This document shows, one piece after another, positions 35,807-44,947 of a stretch of DNA of 57,139 bases. The position numbers and the translations under genes are program-made. The DNA comes from Candidatus Poribacteria bacterium (GTDB lineage Bacteria > Poribacteria > WGA-4E > WGA-3G), in assembly GCA_012270865.1 (NCBI GenBank), contig JAAXHL010000158.1, forward strand, positions 1 to 57,139, in the 5' to 3' direction. The notes beneath the pieces were generated by a model, which searched no databases, was not told the DNA's origin, and worked only from the letters and a program-made list of their open reading frames with translations. Position 1 is the stretch's first letter. Each line of letters begins with the position of its first letter.

Positions 35807-37522
35807 ATGAAACATTCATATTCCGATTCAAAAGAGAACCTTAACACTGCATCTGACACAAATTTTATCCGTCAAGAGGTTGAGAAGGACCTTGAGACGA
35901 ACAGATACGACAGTAGGGTACATACCCGATTTCCACCAGAACCGAGTGGCTACTTGCATATCGGACACGCTAAGGCGATCTGTATCAGCTTCGGCATCGC
36001 TGAAGATTATGAGGGTCTCTATAATTTACGATTTGACGATAGCAACCCTCTCACAGAAGAGAGCGAGTACGTAGAAGCCATCAAACGCGACGTTCACTGG
36101 CTCGGATTCGATTGGAAAGATCGTGAATACCACGCCTCTGACTATTTCGAGACGCTTTACGGATATGCGACTAAACTCATAGAGAAAGGGAAGGCTTACG
36201 TCTGTGATCTGACACCGGACGAAATGCGTAGGTATCGTGGCACCCTGGTTGAACCCGGAACAAACAGTCCGCATCGTGACAGATCGGTCGAAGAAAACCT
36301 AACTTTGTTCCAAGGAATGCGGAACGGCGAATTCCCAGACGGTTCACGTACACTTCGGGCAAAAATTGATATGTCAAGCCCGAATCTGAACATGCGGGAT
36401 CCGGTGATGTATCGCATCTTGCGTGCACACCACCATCGCCACGGCGACAAATGGTGTATCTATCCGACTTACGATTTCACACACGGACAATCCGATTCGA
36501 TTGAAGGCATAACACATTCGTTATGTGATGTCCATTTTGAGGACCACCGTCCACTCTACGATTGGTTTTTAGAGGAACTGGAAATCTATCAACCCCGGCA
36601 AATTGAATTCGCACGTCTGAACCTGACTTATACTGTACTGGGGAAGCGGAAACTTCGACTGTTGGTACAAGGCGGACACGTCAGCGGTTGGGACGATCCG
36701 AGAATGCCGACACTCGCAGGAATGCGTCGGCGCGGATATACGCCTGAATCTATCCGAGATTTCTGTAACCGCATCGGGGTCTCAAAGGCAGATAACCTTA
36801 TTGAGATGGGGCAACTTGAGTATTCCATTCGAGATGATTTGAATCGCCGTGCGCCGCGCGTCATGGCAGTCCTCAATCCTGTGAAGGTCGTTATTGATAA
36901 CTATCCAGAGGGACAGGTCGAGATGTTTGAGGCTGAAAATAACCCAGAAGATGAGAACGCTGGCACACGAAAGATTCCGTTTTCGCGCGAAATCTATATC
37001 GAACGTGAAGATTTCATGGAGGATCCGCCTCGGAAGTTCTTCAGGTTAGCACCCGGTCAAGAAGTACGGCTTAAACACGCTTACTATATCCAGTGTGAAT
37101 CAGTTGTTAAAGATGAAGATACTGGCGAAATTGTTGAGATACACTGCAGCTACGACCCTGAAACACGCGGCGGCTGGTCTGACGACGGACGCAGAGTTCG
37201 AGGCACGCTACACTGGGTCTCGGCTGAACACGCTGTTGATACGGAGGTGCGTCTCTACGATTCTCTGTTTACAGAGCGTGAACCGGAGAGTGCAGCGGAT
37301 GGCGAAGATTGGATACAGTTCCTCAATCCGAATTCTTTAGAAGTCCTAAATAATTGCAAAGTTGAACCGAGTCTCGTTGACGCACCCCCTGAAAGCCGCT
37401 ATCAATTCCTGCGGATGGGTTATTTCTGTATCGATCCCGATACAACACCGGAGAAATTAGTTTTCAATCGTACAGTACCGTTAAGAGACTCTTGGGCAAA
37501 GATCCAGAAAGGGCAAAAATGA
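35807..37522 (+). CDS. glnS: Glutaminyl-tRNA synthetase
   Basis: 571 residues, class Ic. It has the HIGH-type motif [18 protein letters not shown] and LRFDDSNP. The KMSKS-type loop is [11 protein letters not shown], where E. coli has VMSKRKL, so the loop serine is replaced by glycine. [20 protein letters not shown] and the C-terminal anticodon beta-barrels ([23 protein letters not shown]) complete the bacterial/eukaryotic GlnRS form. It charges tRNA-Gln directly. Its stop overlaps the gltX start, so the Glu and Gln enzymes are translated together. Confidence 0.95.
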   Translation: MKHSYSDSKENLNTASDTNFIRQEVEKDLETNRYDSRVHTRFPPEPSGYLHIGHAKAICISFGIAEDYEGLYNLRFDDSNPLTEESEYVEAIKRDVHWLGFDWKDREYHASDYFETLYGYATKLIEKGKAYVCDLTPDEMRRYRGTLVEPGTNSPHRDRSVEENLTLFQGMRNGEFPDGSRTLRAKIDMSSPNLNMRDPVMYRILRAHHHRHGDKWCIYPTYDFTHGQSDSIEGITHSLCDVHFEDHRPLYDWFLEELEIYQPRQIEFARLNLTYTVLGKRKLRLLVQGGHVSGWDDPRMPTLAGMRRRGYTPESIRDFCNRIGVSKADNLIEMGQLEYSIRDDLNRRAPRVMAVLNPVKVVIDNYPEGQVEMFEAENNPEDENAGTRKIPFSREIYIEREDFMEDPPRKFFRLAPGQEVRLKHAYYIQCESVVKDEDTGEIVEIHCSYDPETRGGWSDDGRRVRGTLHWVSAEHAVDTEVRLYDSLFTEREPESAADGEDWIQFLNPNSLEVLNNCKVEPSLVDAPPESRYQFLRMGYFCIDPDTTPEKLVFNRTVPLRDSWAKIQKGQK

Positions 37523-38994
37523 ACGAAACACCACACAGTTTAACGGACACAGAAACAGGTGAAATACGGGTTCGGATGGCACCTTCGCCGACCGGTTTCT
37601 TACATATCGGAGGCGCGCGGACGGCTCTGTTTAATTGGTTGTTCGCTAAACACTTCGACGGAAAGTTCATCCTCCGTATCGATGATACAGATACGGCGCG
37701 TTCCACGGATGCGTCCATGCACGAGATTTACGATGCGTTGAAGTGGTTAGGTATCAATTGGGACGAGCAGTATGTCCAATCAGAGCGGAGAAATATTTAT
37801 GATAGGTACGTTGTGCAATTGCTTGAAAGTGGTAATGCATACCACTGCTATTGCACACCTGAAGAACTTGAAGAAATCCGTCAGCAGGCACGTGCTAACA
37901 AACAGACACGCTCCTACGATGGAAGACACCGAAATTTGACCCCTGAAGCCGTAGAGCGTTTTGTCGCCGAGGGCAGAAAACCGGCTGTTCGCATAAAGAT
38001 GCCGGACACACCTATCTGTGTTGACGATCTCGTTCTCGGTTCGCGAAATATTGATCCTGCTACGTTGGAAGACGAGGTGATCGTCCGCTCAAACGGGATG
38101 CCGAACTACAATCTTACTTCGATTATCGACGATGCGGAGATGCAGATAACACACGTGATTCGGGGAACAGAGCACCTCAACAATACACCGAAACAGATTG
38201 CGATCGCGAATGCGCTCGGTTTAGAGGTTCCGCAATTTGCGCACATCCCGTTGGTGCTGGATAGCAGTGGCAGGAAGATGAGCAAACGGCATCACGGCGA
38301 CCTTGTTGCTGTGAACCGCTACCGTGACCAGGGGTACCTCCCTGAAGCAGTGCTGAATTTTGTGGCAAGACTCGGTTGGTCTTACGACGACAAACAGGAA
38401 ATTTTCTCGGTTGATGAACTCATAGATAAGTTCGATCTCGCACGCGTCGGTAAAAGCGGAAGTGTTTTCGACATTAAGAAACTTGAATGGCTCAATTCGC
38501 ACTACATAAACCAACTCGATATTTCAGCGCGGACGGATGCAGTCATCCCGTTCTGGCAGGCAGAAGGTTTAATCAATTCGACTGAGAAGCGCGACTGGTT
38601 GGAAAATATTGTGGAAGCGGTCGGTGAACGTCTGACAACGCTTCAGGACATTGTTCCACAGACGCGCTACTTCTTCACGGACGACTTTGAATATGAACCG
38701 AAAGCGGTCAAGAAGTGGTGGGGTGGTTCGGAAGAAAAGAGAGAGAAAACGGCTGAGATCCTAACGAACCTATTGCAAATTTTAGAAGATATACCGCAGT
38801 TCGATGTAGAAATAGTTGAAACGGCAATTTGGAAATACACAGATGAGAACGATATTAAACGCGTCGCGGCGATGCAGGCATTACGGATCGCACTGACGGG
38901 AACATCGTTCGGACCGAGTCTCTTTGATATTGTTACGCTGCTCGGTAGAGATGCCGTTTTAAAGCGCGCCTCAAAAGCCATAGAACATCTATAA
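37519..38994 (+). CDS. gltX: Glutamyl-tRNA synthetase
   Basis: 491 residues from the ATG at 37519, which overlaps the glnS stop (ATGA). HIGH motif: [24 protein letters not shown]-type: [23 protein letters not shown] is typical. An SD-like AAAGGG is present. With glnS present, this enzyme is expected to be discriminating rather than also charging tRNA-Gln, but that is inference. The toxin gene at 39013 starts 18 bp later. Confidence 0.95.
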   Translation: MNETPHSLTDTETGEIRVRMAPSPTGFLHIGGARTALFNWLFAKHFDGKFILRIDDTDTARSTDASMHEIYDALKWLGINWDEQYVQSERRNIYDRYVVQLLESGNAYHCYCTPEELEEIRQQARANKQTRSYDGRHRNLTPEAVERFVAEGRKPAVRIKMPDTPICVDDLVLGSRNIDPATLEDEVIVRSNGMPNYNLTSIIDDAEMQITHVIRGTEHLNNTPKQIAIANALGLEVPQFAHIPLVLDSSGRKMSKRHHGDLVAVNRYRDQGYLPEAVLNFVARLGWSYDDKQEIFSVDELIDKFDLARVGKSGSVFDIKKLEWLNSHYINQLDISARTDAVIPFWQAEGLINSTEKRDWLENIVEAVGERLTTLQDIVPQTRYFFTDDFEYEPKAVKKWWGGSEEKREKTAEILTNLLQILEDIPQFDVEIVETAIWKYTDENDIKRVAAMQALRIALTGTSFGPSLFDIVTLLGRDAVLKRASKAIEHL

Positions 38995-39012
38995 GGTACT
39001 GCAGGATCCACG

Positions 39013-39300
39013 ATGGAAGTTGTTAGGCGAGACCGCCTTATTGAATTTGCCCAAAAACATCCAAACACGCGCTCATCACTTAACCCTTGGTATAACTTGA
39101 TACGGGAAAGGACTTTTGGCTCGTTTGTCGAATTGCGTTCTTTATTTCCTCACGTCTCACGCGTAGGAAAACTGACAATTTTCAATATCGCTGGTAACAA
39201 CGTACGCCTCATCGTTTCTATGAGATATGATGAAGAGAGAGTTTACATTCGACATGTGCTAACACATGCAGAGTATGATAAAGGAAAGTGGAAGGAGTAA
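39013..39300 (+). CDS. HigB-family mRNA interferase toxin
   Basis: 95 residues. The full family pattern is present: MEVVRRDRLIEFAQKHP, LNPWYNLIRERTFGSFVELR, VFNI-type core (LTIFNIAGNNVRLI) and a C-terminal YIRHVLTHAEYDKGKWK. HigB cuts mRNA on the ribosome and is neutralised by HigA. It lies 18 bp after gltX, so it may be read from the synthetase transcript. Confidence 0.9.
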   Translation: MEVVRRDRLIEFAQKHPNTRSSLNPWYNLIRERTFGSFVELRSLFPHVSRVGKLTIFNIAGNNVRLIVSMRYDEERVYIRHVLTHAEYDKGKWKE

Positions 39301-39303
39301 ACT

Positions 39304-39618
39304 ATGGTTCCGAAAACAGAAAATACGCTGGATGTATCTACACTTGATGCCCCTATCGCCTTTCATCCGGGCAGCAAAAGCAAATTGCAACCTTCTATCA
39401 AAGCGTTATGCAATTTAATCGACATTGTAAGCCAAAGCGAGACGCATACACCAATTCTATTGACAAAAATCGAATATGAGGAACTTGCAGCAAGGTTAGA
39501 TGATTTGCTTGATATAGTAGGGGAGGAAGATCATTCCTTGGCCCCCTTGGTGCACTTCGTTGGTACGCTTATTAAAAATTATGAGGACGAATGTGTTCCA
39601 AGACTCATAGAACACTAA
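39304..39618 (+). CDS. HigA-like antitoxin without a DNA-binding domain
   Basis: 104 residues. The middle (ILLTKIEYEELAARLDDLLD, then APLVHFVGTLIKNYED) matches the N-terminal toxin-binding part of HigA antitoxins. The chain ends where a helix-turn-helix normally begins; an extra 45-residue N-terminal segment precedes the match. It starts 3 bp after higB. Without HTH it could neutralise toxin but not repress the promoter. Confidence 0.7.
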   Translation: MVPKTENTLDVSTLDAPIAFHPGSKSKLQPSIKALCNLIDIVSQSETHTPILLTKIEYEELAARLDDLLDIVGEEDHSLAPLVHFVGTLIKNYEDECVPRLIEH

Positions 39619-39686
39619 ACGTTTTTGACGGTAAATTCTTAATCTTCATCACACGCCCAGCGGAAGTCTACCGCAAGGAGGCACTC

Positions 39687-40976
39687 ATGGCAGCAAAACT
39701 CGCTATACACGGCGGTAAACGGACTGTCCCTAACGGTATAATTAAACCGTGGCCGCAGGTTACTGATGCCGATAGGGACGCGATTGCCGAGGTTATCGCT
39801 TCCGAAAGAATTACGGAACAACAACGGGTCCAATCCGAAGGCTTGGCGAGAGAATGGGCTGAATACATGGGTGTTCGGTACTGTATCCCTGTTAACAGTG
39901 GGACTGCTGCGCTGCACCTTTGCGTCGCCGGTGTCGGTATTGAACCGGGGGACGAGGTCATCGTCCCTGCCTTCACTTTCTGGGCAACTGCAGCAGCTGT
40001 CCTCCATCACAACGCTATCCCTGTCTTCGTTGATATTGATCCGGTGACCTATTGTATTGATCCGAATGCGATTGAGGCAAAGATTACGGAACGGACGCGT
40101 GCGATTCTGCCGGTGCATATTCACGGCATGCCTGCCGATATGGACGCAATCCTCGCGATAGCAAAGAGACACAACCTGAAAGTCATCGAGGATGTCGCAC
40201 AGGCGCACGGCGCACGCTATAAAGGTAAACGCTGTGGTTCTTTTGGCGATGCAGCAGGCTACAGCACACAGGCATCGAAAACGTTGAGTAGCGGTTGTCA
40301 AGGCGGCTTGTTCACAACGGACGATGAGCAGATTCACAAACGCGCGGCACTGTTGCAGTATTTCGGAGAGATCGTCGTCCCTGGACGTGAGCGTGAGGAG
40401 CAAGAATATAACGCTTATGGACTTGGATGGATGTATCGCGGCGATATGTTCAGTCAGGCGTTCATTCGGAGTCAACTTAAACGGCTTGACGCAAACAACG
40501 CACTCCGTATCGAAAATTGCAACTATCTCACGATGCACCTCAGTCAGATAGACGGCATCGAAACGCCTTTTACACCGGAGGCGTGTGAACCGGTCTATTA
40601 CAACTACGTCGTCGGTTTTAATCCAGAGGCGTTGGGGTTAGACATTCCGGCTCGTACCTTACGCGAGAAAGTCCAGGCAGCACTCCGTGCCGAGGGTGTC
40701 CCGACGGGACAGTGGCAGCGGTTACCCGTACCGTCTCAAGAGATTTTTCAGAACCGAATCGGTTACGGTACAGGTTGCCCGTGGCGGTGTAACCAATCGA
40801 CAGTCGAATATAATACGGAAGACTATCCGAAAGCCGTCGAGTTTATAGATTCGCACTGTTACCTCTTCGACGTCAACCCTCCCAACGATTTTGAGTTGAT
40901 GTGGTTATACGTCGAAGCCTTCCACAAGGTGATGGATCAATTAGATGCTGTGCTTGAGGCACCAGAGACTACCTAA
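39687..40976 (+). CDS. DegT/DnrJ/EryC1/StrS family aminotransferase
   Basis: 429 residues from the ATG at 39687, which has AAGGAGG 5 bp ahead. Family motifs: PVNSGTAALHLCVAGVGIEP, VIVPAFTFWATAAAVLH, PVHIHGMPADMDAI, EDVAQAHGARYKGKRCG, and the PLP lysine in STQASKTLSSGCQGG. Members transaminate keto-sugars or scyllo-inosose; the target is not evident here. It stands between the HigBA-like pair and a binding lipoprotein. The C-terminal segment RFNQ-like CNQSTVEYNTEDYPKA is a longer tail than usual. Confidence 0.85.
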   Translation: MAAKLAIHGGKRTVPNGIIKPWPQVTDADRDAIAEVIASERITEQQRVQSEGLAREWAEYMGVRYCIPVNSGTAALHLCVAGVGIEPGDEVIVPAFTFWATAAAVLHHNAIPVFVDIDPVTYCIDPNAIEAKITERTRAILPVHIHGMPADMDAILAIAKRHNLKVIEDVAQAHGARYKGKRCGSFGDAAGYSTQASKTLSSGCQGGLFTTDDEQIHKRAALLQYFGEIVVPGREREEQEYNAYGLGWMYRGDMFSQAFIRSQLKRLDANNALRIENCNYLTMHLSQIDGIETPFTPEACEPVYYNYVVGFNPEALGLDIPARTLREKVQAALRAEGVPTGQWQRLPVPSQEIFQNRIGYGTGCPWRCNQSTVEYNTEDYPKAVEFIDSHCYLFDVNPPNDFELMWLYVEAFHKVMDQLDAVLEAPETT

Positions 40977-41001
40977 AAGAAAAAAAGCGAGAGATTTCAA
41001 T

Positions 41002-42162
41002 ATGAACATCAGAAGAATTATAACCTTAGCGTTTGTATTGGCTATTATTGTCCCGATTGTGAGTTTTATCGGCTGTGAACGGGTTCAGCAGATTGTCCAA
41101 CCTACCACACCGATTGAAGGAGAGATTTTAGTCGGTGTTGTCTATCCTATCACAGGGCGATTCGGTTCAGCAGACAGCCCGATAGCAGACAGTGTTGAAC
41201 TCGCTGTCGAAGAAGTTAACAACTCGCAAGACAACGGTGTGAAAATCAGAGTCATCACAGAAGACGATCGGAGTACCATAGAGGGCGCAGTTGAAGCCTT
41301 TAACAAACTGATTCATCAAGACAAAGTTCCTGTAATCCTCGGTCCAGCATCCTCAAGTCAGGTGCCAGAAACTTTTTCGATTGCGGAACAGAATCAGGTC
41401 GTGGCGATCAGTCCTACCTCAGCCGCCTCTGGGTTAAGCGCAATTAGCGAGTTTGCTTTCCGCACCAATCTCACCACGGACGTAGTTATTCCGAATGGCA
41501 TCAGGGTGACACAAGCGAAACTCGGATACCAAAAAGTGGCTACGTTATTTAACGAGATTGATCTCTTTTCCCGGACCAGCGATGCGGAATTACGGAAAGC
41601 ACTTACCGATAGTGGTGTCAAGATTCTCATAGCAGAAAGTTTCCAACCCGAGGAAGCCGACCTGTCTGCCCAATTTACTCGCATCAAGGCATCGAATCCG
41701 GATGTTATTTTTATCTCATCTACAGCCGCGGAAATTTCCGACATTCTGATTCAAGGACGTGCCCTCGGTGTTCCTGCTGATATTCCGTTCATTGTGAACC
41801 TCTCGCTGTCCAGAGATTCAGTGGCAGCTGCCGGAGACGCTGCCGAAGGAACGATCACTTTTACGAGTTGGAATAGCATAGCAGATACACCCGGCAATCA
41901 AGCCTTTGTTCAGAACTATAGCACTAAGTACGGAATTGAACCGAATATTTGGGGAGCGCAATTTTATGCTGCTGTGCATATCCTCGCTAAAGGAATAGCA
42001 GATGCTCAATCAACCGAGCCAAAGGCGATCGCTGCTGCGCTTGCGGAGATTCGAGATTTTGACACCATCCTCGGTCCGTTCTCTTTTAACGATGTCGGGG
42101 ACGCAGTCTACGACCCGATTGTCTTGATTGTTAAAGATGGCGAATTTGCGGTTTTCGAGTAG
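41002..42162 (+). CDS. ABC-type branched-chain amino acid (LivJ-like) binding lipoprotein
   Basis: 386 residues from the ATG at 41002. The signal peptide ends in the lipobox SFIGC, so it is lipid-anchored. The mature part is a type I periplasmic fold: VGVVYPITGRFGSADSPIAD, VILGPASSSQVPE, VVAISPTSAASGLS, VATLFNEIDLFSR, FNDVGDAVYDPIVLIVKDGE. Such proteins bind amino acids, amides or small organic acids. No permease or ATPase gene is adjacent, so it may be an orphan receptor. A strong terminator follows at 42283. Confidence 0.85.
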   Translation: MNIRRIITLAFVLAIIVPIVSFIGCERVQQIVQPTTPIEGEILVGVVYPITGRFGSADSPIADSVELAVEEVNNSQDNGVKIRVITEDDRSTIEGAVEAFNKLIHQDKVPVILGPASSSQVPETFSIAEQNQVVAISPTSAASGLSAISEFAFRTNLTTDVVIPNGIRVTQAKLGYQKVATLFNEIDLFSRTSDAELRKALTDSGVKILIAESFQPEEADLSAQFTRIKASNPDVIFISSTAAEISDILIQGRALGVPADIPFIVNLSLSRDSVAAAGDAAEGTITFTSWNSIADTPGNQAFVQNYSTKYGIEPNIWGAQFYAAVHILAKGIADAQSTEPKAIAAALAEIRDFDTILGPFSFNDVGDAVYDPIVLIVKDGEFAVFE

Positions 42163-42196
42163 GCATATATCTCTCAATTAAATCGATTCTGAGATC

Positions 42197-42211
42197 GCGA
42201 GCGCAGCTCGC
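42197..42211. repeat. Palindromic repeat GCGAGC-GCA-GCTCGC plus TCCTACAGG
   Basis: A perfect 6-bp stem is followed by TCCTACAGG. A degenerate relative (GCGAGCG ... CTCGCTCCTACA) is at 57083-57125, so it appears to be a dispersed intergenic repeat. Confidence 0.5.
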
Positions 42212-42282
42212 TCCTACAGGAAGATGGGATGATTTAGCGTTTACGGTTATAGGAGAAGTGATACCACCCTTATATAGAAAAA

Positions 42283-42319
42283 GGCTTTAGGTTGCCTTTA
42301 CCTAAAGCCTCTTTTTTTA
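42283..42319 (+). terminator. Strong Rho-independent terminator, probably bidirectional
   Basis: AGGCTTTAGGT (42283-42293) pairs perfectly with ACCTAAAGCCT (42301-42311) around a 7-nt loop and is followed by C and seven T. On the minus strand TTTTTC follows the same stem, serving the convergent sulfatase gene. Confidence 0.9.
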
Positions 42320-42336
42320 TGTTAACCTTCGCTGTC

Positions 42337-43782
42337 CTATTCATCTTCTTCTGGATAGTCAATCGACCATTTACCGCGTCCGTCGCCGGACGGTTCTTCT
42401 TTCCAGAGGTCGAGGAAATCCTCAGGTGCGTTATGCTCCTCAAGATGCGCCATGAAACGTTCATGCATCTCCTTGACGAGCTCCATGTTGTCCGCAGCGA
42501 TGTCGTTTTCGGCTATCGGGTCTGCGGGTAGATCAAATAACTCCGGTCTACCGTATTCACCGACCGGTGCGTATCCCCACCGTTCCGTGACAAGGAACGG
42601 TGTTGTCGCTCGACGTGGTACACTGTCGTCTCGTGCCCGGATATGGCAACCGGTTACGGCGTATTCCCTGTGCTGCGCATCGCCATTAAGGAGCGACTGC
42701 GCGAAGGAGCGTCCCTCAAACGGTTTCGGCGGCTCCAAGTTAACACCCGCCAATTCGCAGAGCGTCGGCATAATATCCATCGGTTGCGCGATGAGATCCA
42801 AACGTTGCCCTTGCGGTACATCTCCACCAGCAACAAGGAACATCTCATGATTGATTTCCGGATATGTGGGCCAATAGCGTTCATCTTTTGGATCAATGTT
42901 GGATTTACCCGTCCGACTGTGTTCACCGATAGACATCCCGTGGTCAGATAGCACAGCGACGAGCGTATCGTCCCACAGTTCCAAGTCCTCCACCTTCTGT
43001 AGAATCCGTCCGATATGTCGGTCAACGAGTTCGGATTCACCGGCGTAGTGTGCCCAGAGATTGTGCAACTCCGCATCCGTAAAGAGTGACGATAGACCGT
43101 AGTTCGGATGGAGCATCGGCGGACCGGTGTAGTCCGGATCGTAGCGTTTGACGAGATATTCGGGTGGGTCCCACGGTTCGTGCGGATCAAAGAAATCTAC
43201 CCAGAGGAAGAAGGGACCCGAATTGTGATTCTCTTCCAACCATCGAATCGTGGTCTCGGAGGTTCTACCGGAGAACGTCTCCGACTCATACTGGTAGTAG
43301 CGATTCGTCCAACGATGTGTGTTCGGTAGCGTATGCCCTCGGAATGACGGATGCGGTCGCGTCTTCTCATTCGGCATAACGACTTTTATTTCGTCGTTGA
43401 GGTGGAGAAGCGGTTTGTCTCCCTCCTGCCCGCGATGCTGAAAAGCGGCTTCAAAACAGTGTTGGAACCGCACATTAAATAGGTGCGGGGTGTCACATAT
43501 CAACTGCGTTGCGTATCCCTTCTGGTTCAGAAGTCTTGAGATTACGTTTCGCCCACTCTGATCAATCGGCTGCCACGGGTAGTGGGGCCATCCGACTGTT
43601 GCAGTCAAAATATCTGTCCGGTGTGGTACCGTCGGAAAACTGCTCATATAAAATTTGTCAATAGCCGTTGCGCGTTCTGCCTCAAATTTATCGAGCATCG
43701 GTGTGCGAATAGGTCGTCTTGCCCGTTCGCCTAAATTGTCATACCGAAAGGTATCGGTAATTAGTAAAACGATATTTTTCAT
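42337..43782 (-). CDS. Sulfatase-fold hydrolase lacking the formylglycine residue
   Basis: 481 residues from ATG 43782; AAGGAGG lies 14 bp ahead, slightly far, and the frame stays open 9 codons further. Metal ligands are in place: LLITDTFRYDNL (two Asp), VAVLSDHGMSIGEH (Asp, His). At the catalytic C/S-x-P-x-R site the sequence is FPTVPHRTDILT, with Thr where Cys or Ser is converted to formylglycine in true sulfatases. Thr is the nucleophile in related phosphodiesterases and phosphonate hydrolases, so a phospho-substrate is plausible. There is no signal peptide, so it is cytosolic. A MITE separates it from ubiA-like gene. Confidence 0.8.
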   Translation of the reverse strand: MKNIVLLITDTFRYDNLGERARRPIRTPMLDKFEAERATAIDKFYMSSFPTVPHRTDILTATVGWPHYPWQPIDQSGRNVISRLLNQKGYATQLICDTPHLFNVRFQHCFEAAFQHRGQEGDKPLLHLNDEIKVVMPNEKTRPHPSFRGHTLPNTHRWTNRYYQYESETFSGRTSETTIRWLEENHNSGPFFLWVDFFDPHEPWDPPEYLVKRYDPDYTGPPMLHPNYGLSSLFTDAELHNLWAHYAGESELVDRHIGRILQKVEDLELWDDTLVAVLSDHGMSIGEHSRTGKSNIDPKDERYWPTYPEINHEMFLVAGGDVPQGQRLDLIAQPMDIMPTLCELAGVNLEPPKPFEGRSFAQSLLNGDAQHREYAVTGCHIRARDDSVPRRATTPFLVTERWGYAPVGEYGRPELFDLPADPIAENDIAADNMELVKEMHERFMAHLEEHNAPEDFLDLWKEEPSGDGRGKWSIDYPEEDE

Positions 43783-43817
43783 TTTTTGATAGTTTACCTC
43801 CTTAATCAATCTGTGTT

Positions 43818-43990
43818 AACGCGAGTTTGAAAAAAATATTAGAGGTTTCCGAGGTGGACGCAAATTGAGCAAAAAACAATATATTCCCTGAAAAAGCTGC
43901 GATTTTAGGAATACAACCCCCTAAATCCCCCTTATCAGGGGGACTTTAAGAGCAAATGTGTCCGCCTCAAGTATTTATCAAACTCACGTT
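43818..43990. mobile_element. MITE group B, copy 2
   Basis: The 173-bp element has ends AACGCGAGTTTGA and, inverted, AACGTGAGTTTGA. It is flanked by a perfect 5-bp duplication GTGTT (43813-43817, 43991-43995). It is nearly identical to copy 1 and carries the same core from 43915. It sits between the UbiA-type gene and the sulfatase-fold gene, 35 bp before the latter's start. Confidence 0.9.
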
Positions 43991-44009
43991 GTGTTACATA
44001 AAATCGGAA

Positions 44010-44933
44010 TTATACCTCTTGGCGTGTCGTTCTTAACAGGAACAGTGTTATAAGCAACAACGGCACGATGACAGCGGCAGAAATAGCGATGGACATCTGC
44101 GCACCGATGAGACACGGAAAAAAGAAAATCGAACCGATCATTGACCCTTTCAGCGCGAGGTAGCCGTTCTTTTCATTCGGCTGCAGATACAGCGAGATAC
44201 GCGTACCGACAGTGGCTACGATGCCCAAGATAACCCAAATAATATAAGTCCTCTGAAGTTCCGGCTCCAACCAGTAGGGTAAAAAAGCGACAACAAAGGC
44301 AGCGATCGTTGCTATCGCAGAGAGGAAAAGTGCCGGACCGACACCGATCTGAAGGGGGGTCGTTAGGATACCGAGTTCTCTATCACGCGAAAGGTCTTTG
44401 AAGGTTGTCGTGATATGTGTGCCTAAATCGTAAAGCGTTGTCGCGGCGAAGGCGTACCAGACCAGACGCGGGACTGTCCCACTGACAGCCAACGCACCGA
44501 AGACGCTCAGTAACCCGATTCCCAGCGGCAGTGTGAGGCTTCCTAAAATCCCCTTCGCTTTAAAGATGGCGTTGTAGAGATGCGAGATCGCCACCAAACC
44601 CATCACCAACAGACCTGTTCCGATGTTGAGCAAAAAACCGCCGATGACACATAACCCGTAAATAACGCTTGCTGGGACAATCGCTTGTTTTGGCGTTAGA
44701 CGTTCCGATGGCAGTGGACGTTCCGGGTTCGTTTGCTTGTCTGTTTCGTGGTGGAAATAGTCGTTTTTGATCATGCCAGCGAAATAGCCGAACAGTGCGA
44801 CGATGAGTGCTACCGCAACGCGCCATGTGAACTGCCCTTCACTTGCGATGAGTGCACCCGGGAGTGTCGCGACAATCGGTATCGCAAAGAGTGGGTAACG
44901 GACGAGGTCAAGATAGGCTCTGAAGCGGTTCAT
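44010..44933 (-). CDS. UbiA-family prenyltransferase
   Basis: 307 residues, about eight to nine membrane helices. The first Asp-rich motif is NDYFHHETDKQTNPERPLPS, the usual N-D-x-x-x-x-x-x-D with RPLPSG-like tail. The second polar region is TFKDLSRDRELG. UbiA enzymes transfer a prenyl chain to an aromatic or sugar-phosphate acceptor in quinone, heme or lipid synthesis. ubiX is 11.5 kb away on the other strand, which makes a quinone role possible but does not show it. It starts 14 bp after the beta-helix lipoprotein gene. Confidence 0.8.
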   Translation of the reverse strand: MNRFRAYLDLVRYPLFAIPIVATLPGALIASEGQFTWRVAVALIVALFGYFAGMIKNDYFHHETDKQTNPERPLPSERLTPKQAIVPASVIYGLCVIGGFLLNIGTGLLVMGLVAISHLYNAIFKAKGILGSLTLPLGIGLLSVFGALAVSGTVPRLVWYAFAATTLYDLGTHITTTFKDLSRDRELGILTTPLQIGVGPALFLSAIATIAAFVVAFLPYWLEPELQRTYIIWVILGIVATVGTRISLYLQPNEKNGYLALKGSMIGSIFFFPCLIGAQMSIAISAAVIVPLLLITLFLLRTTRQEV

Positions 44934-44947
44934 ATCTCAATTTCCTA

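Noticed and set aside
39639..40538. 299-residue frame antisense to the DegT aminotransferase
   Set aside because: Long open antisense frame caused by codon bias; no domain and full overlap with a well-supported gene.
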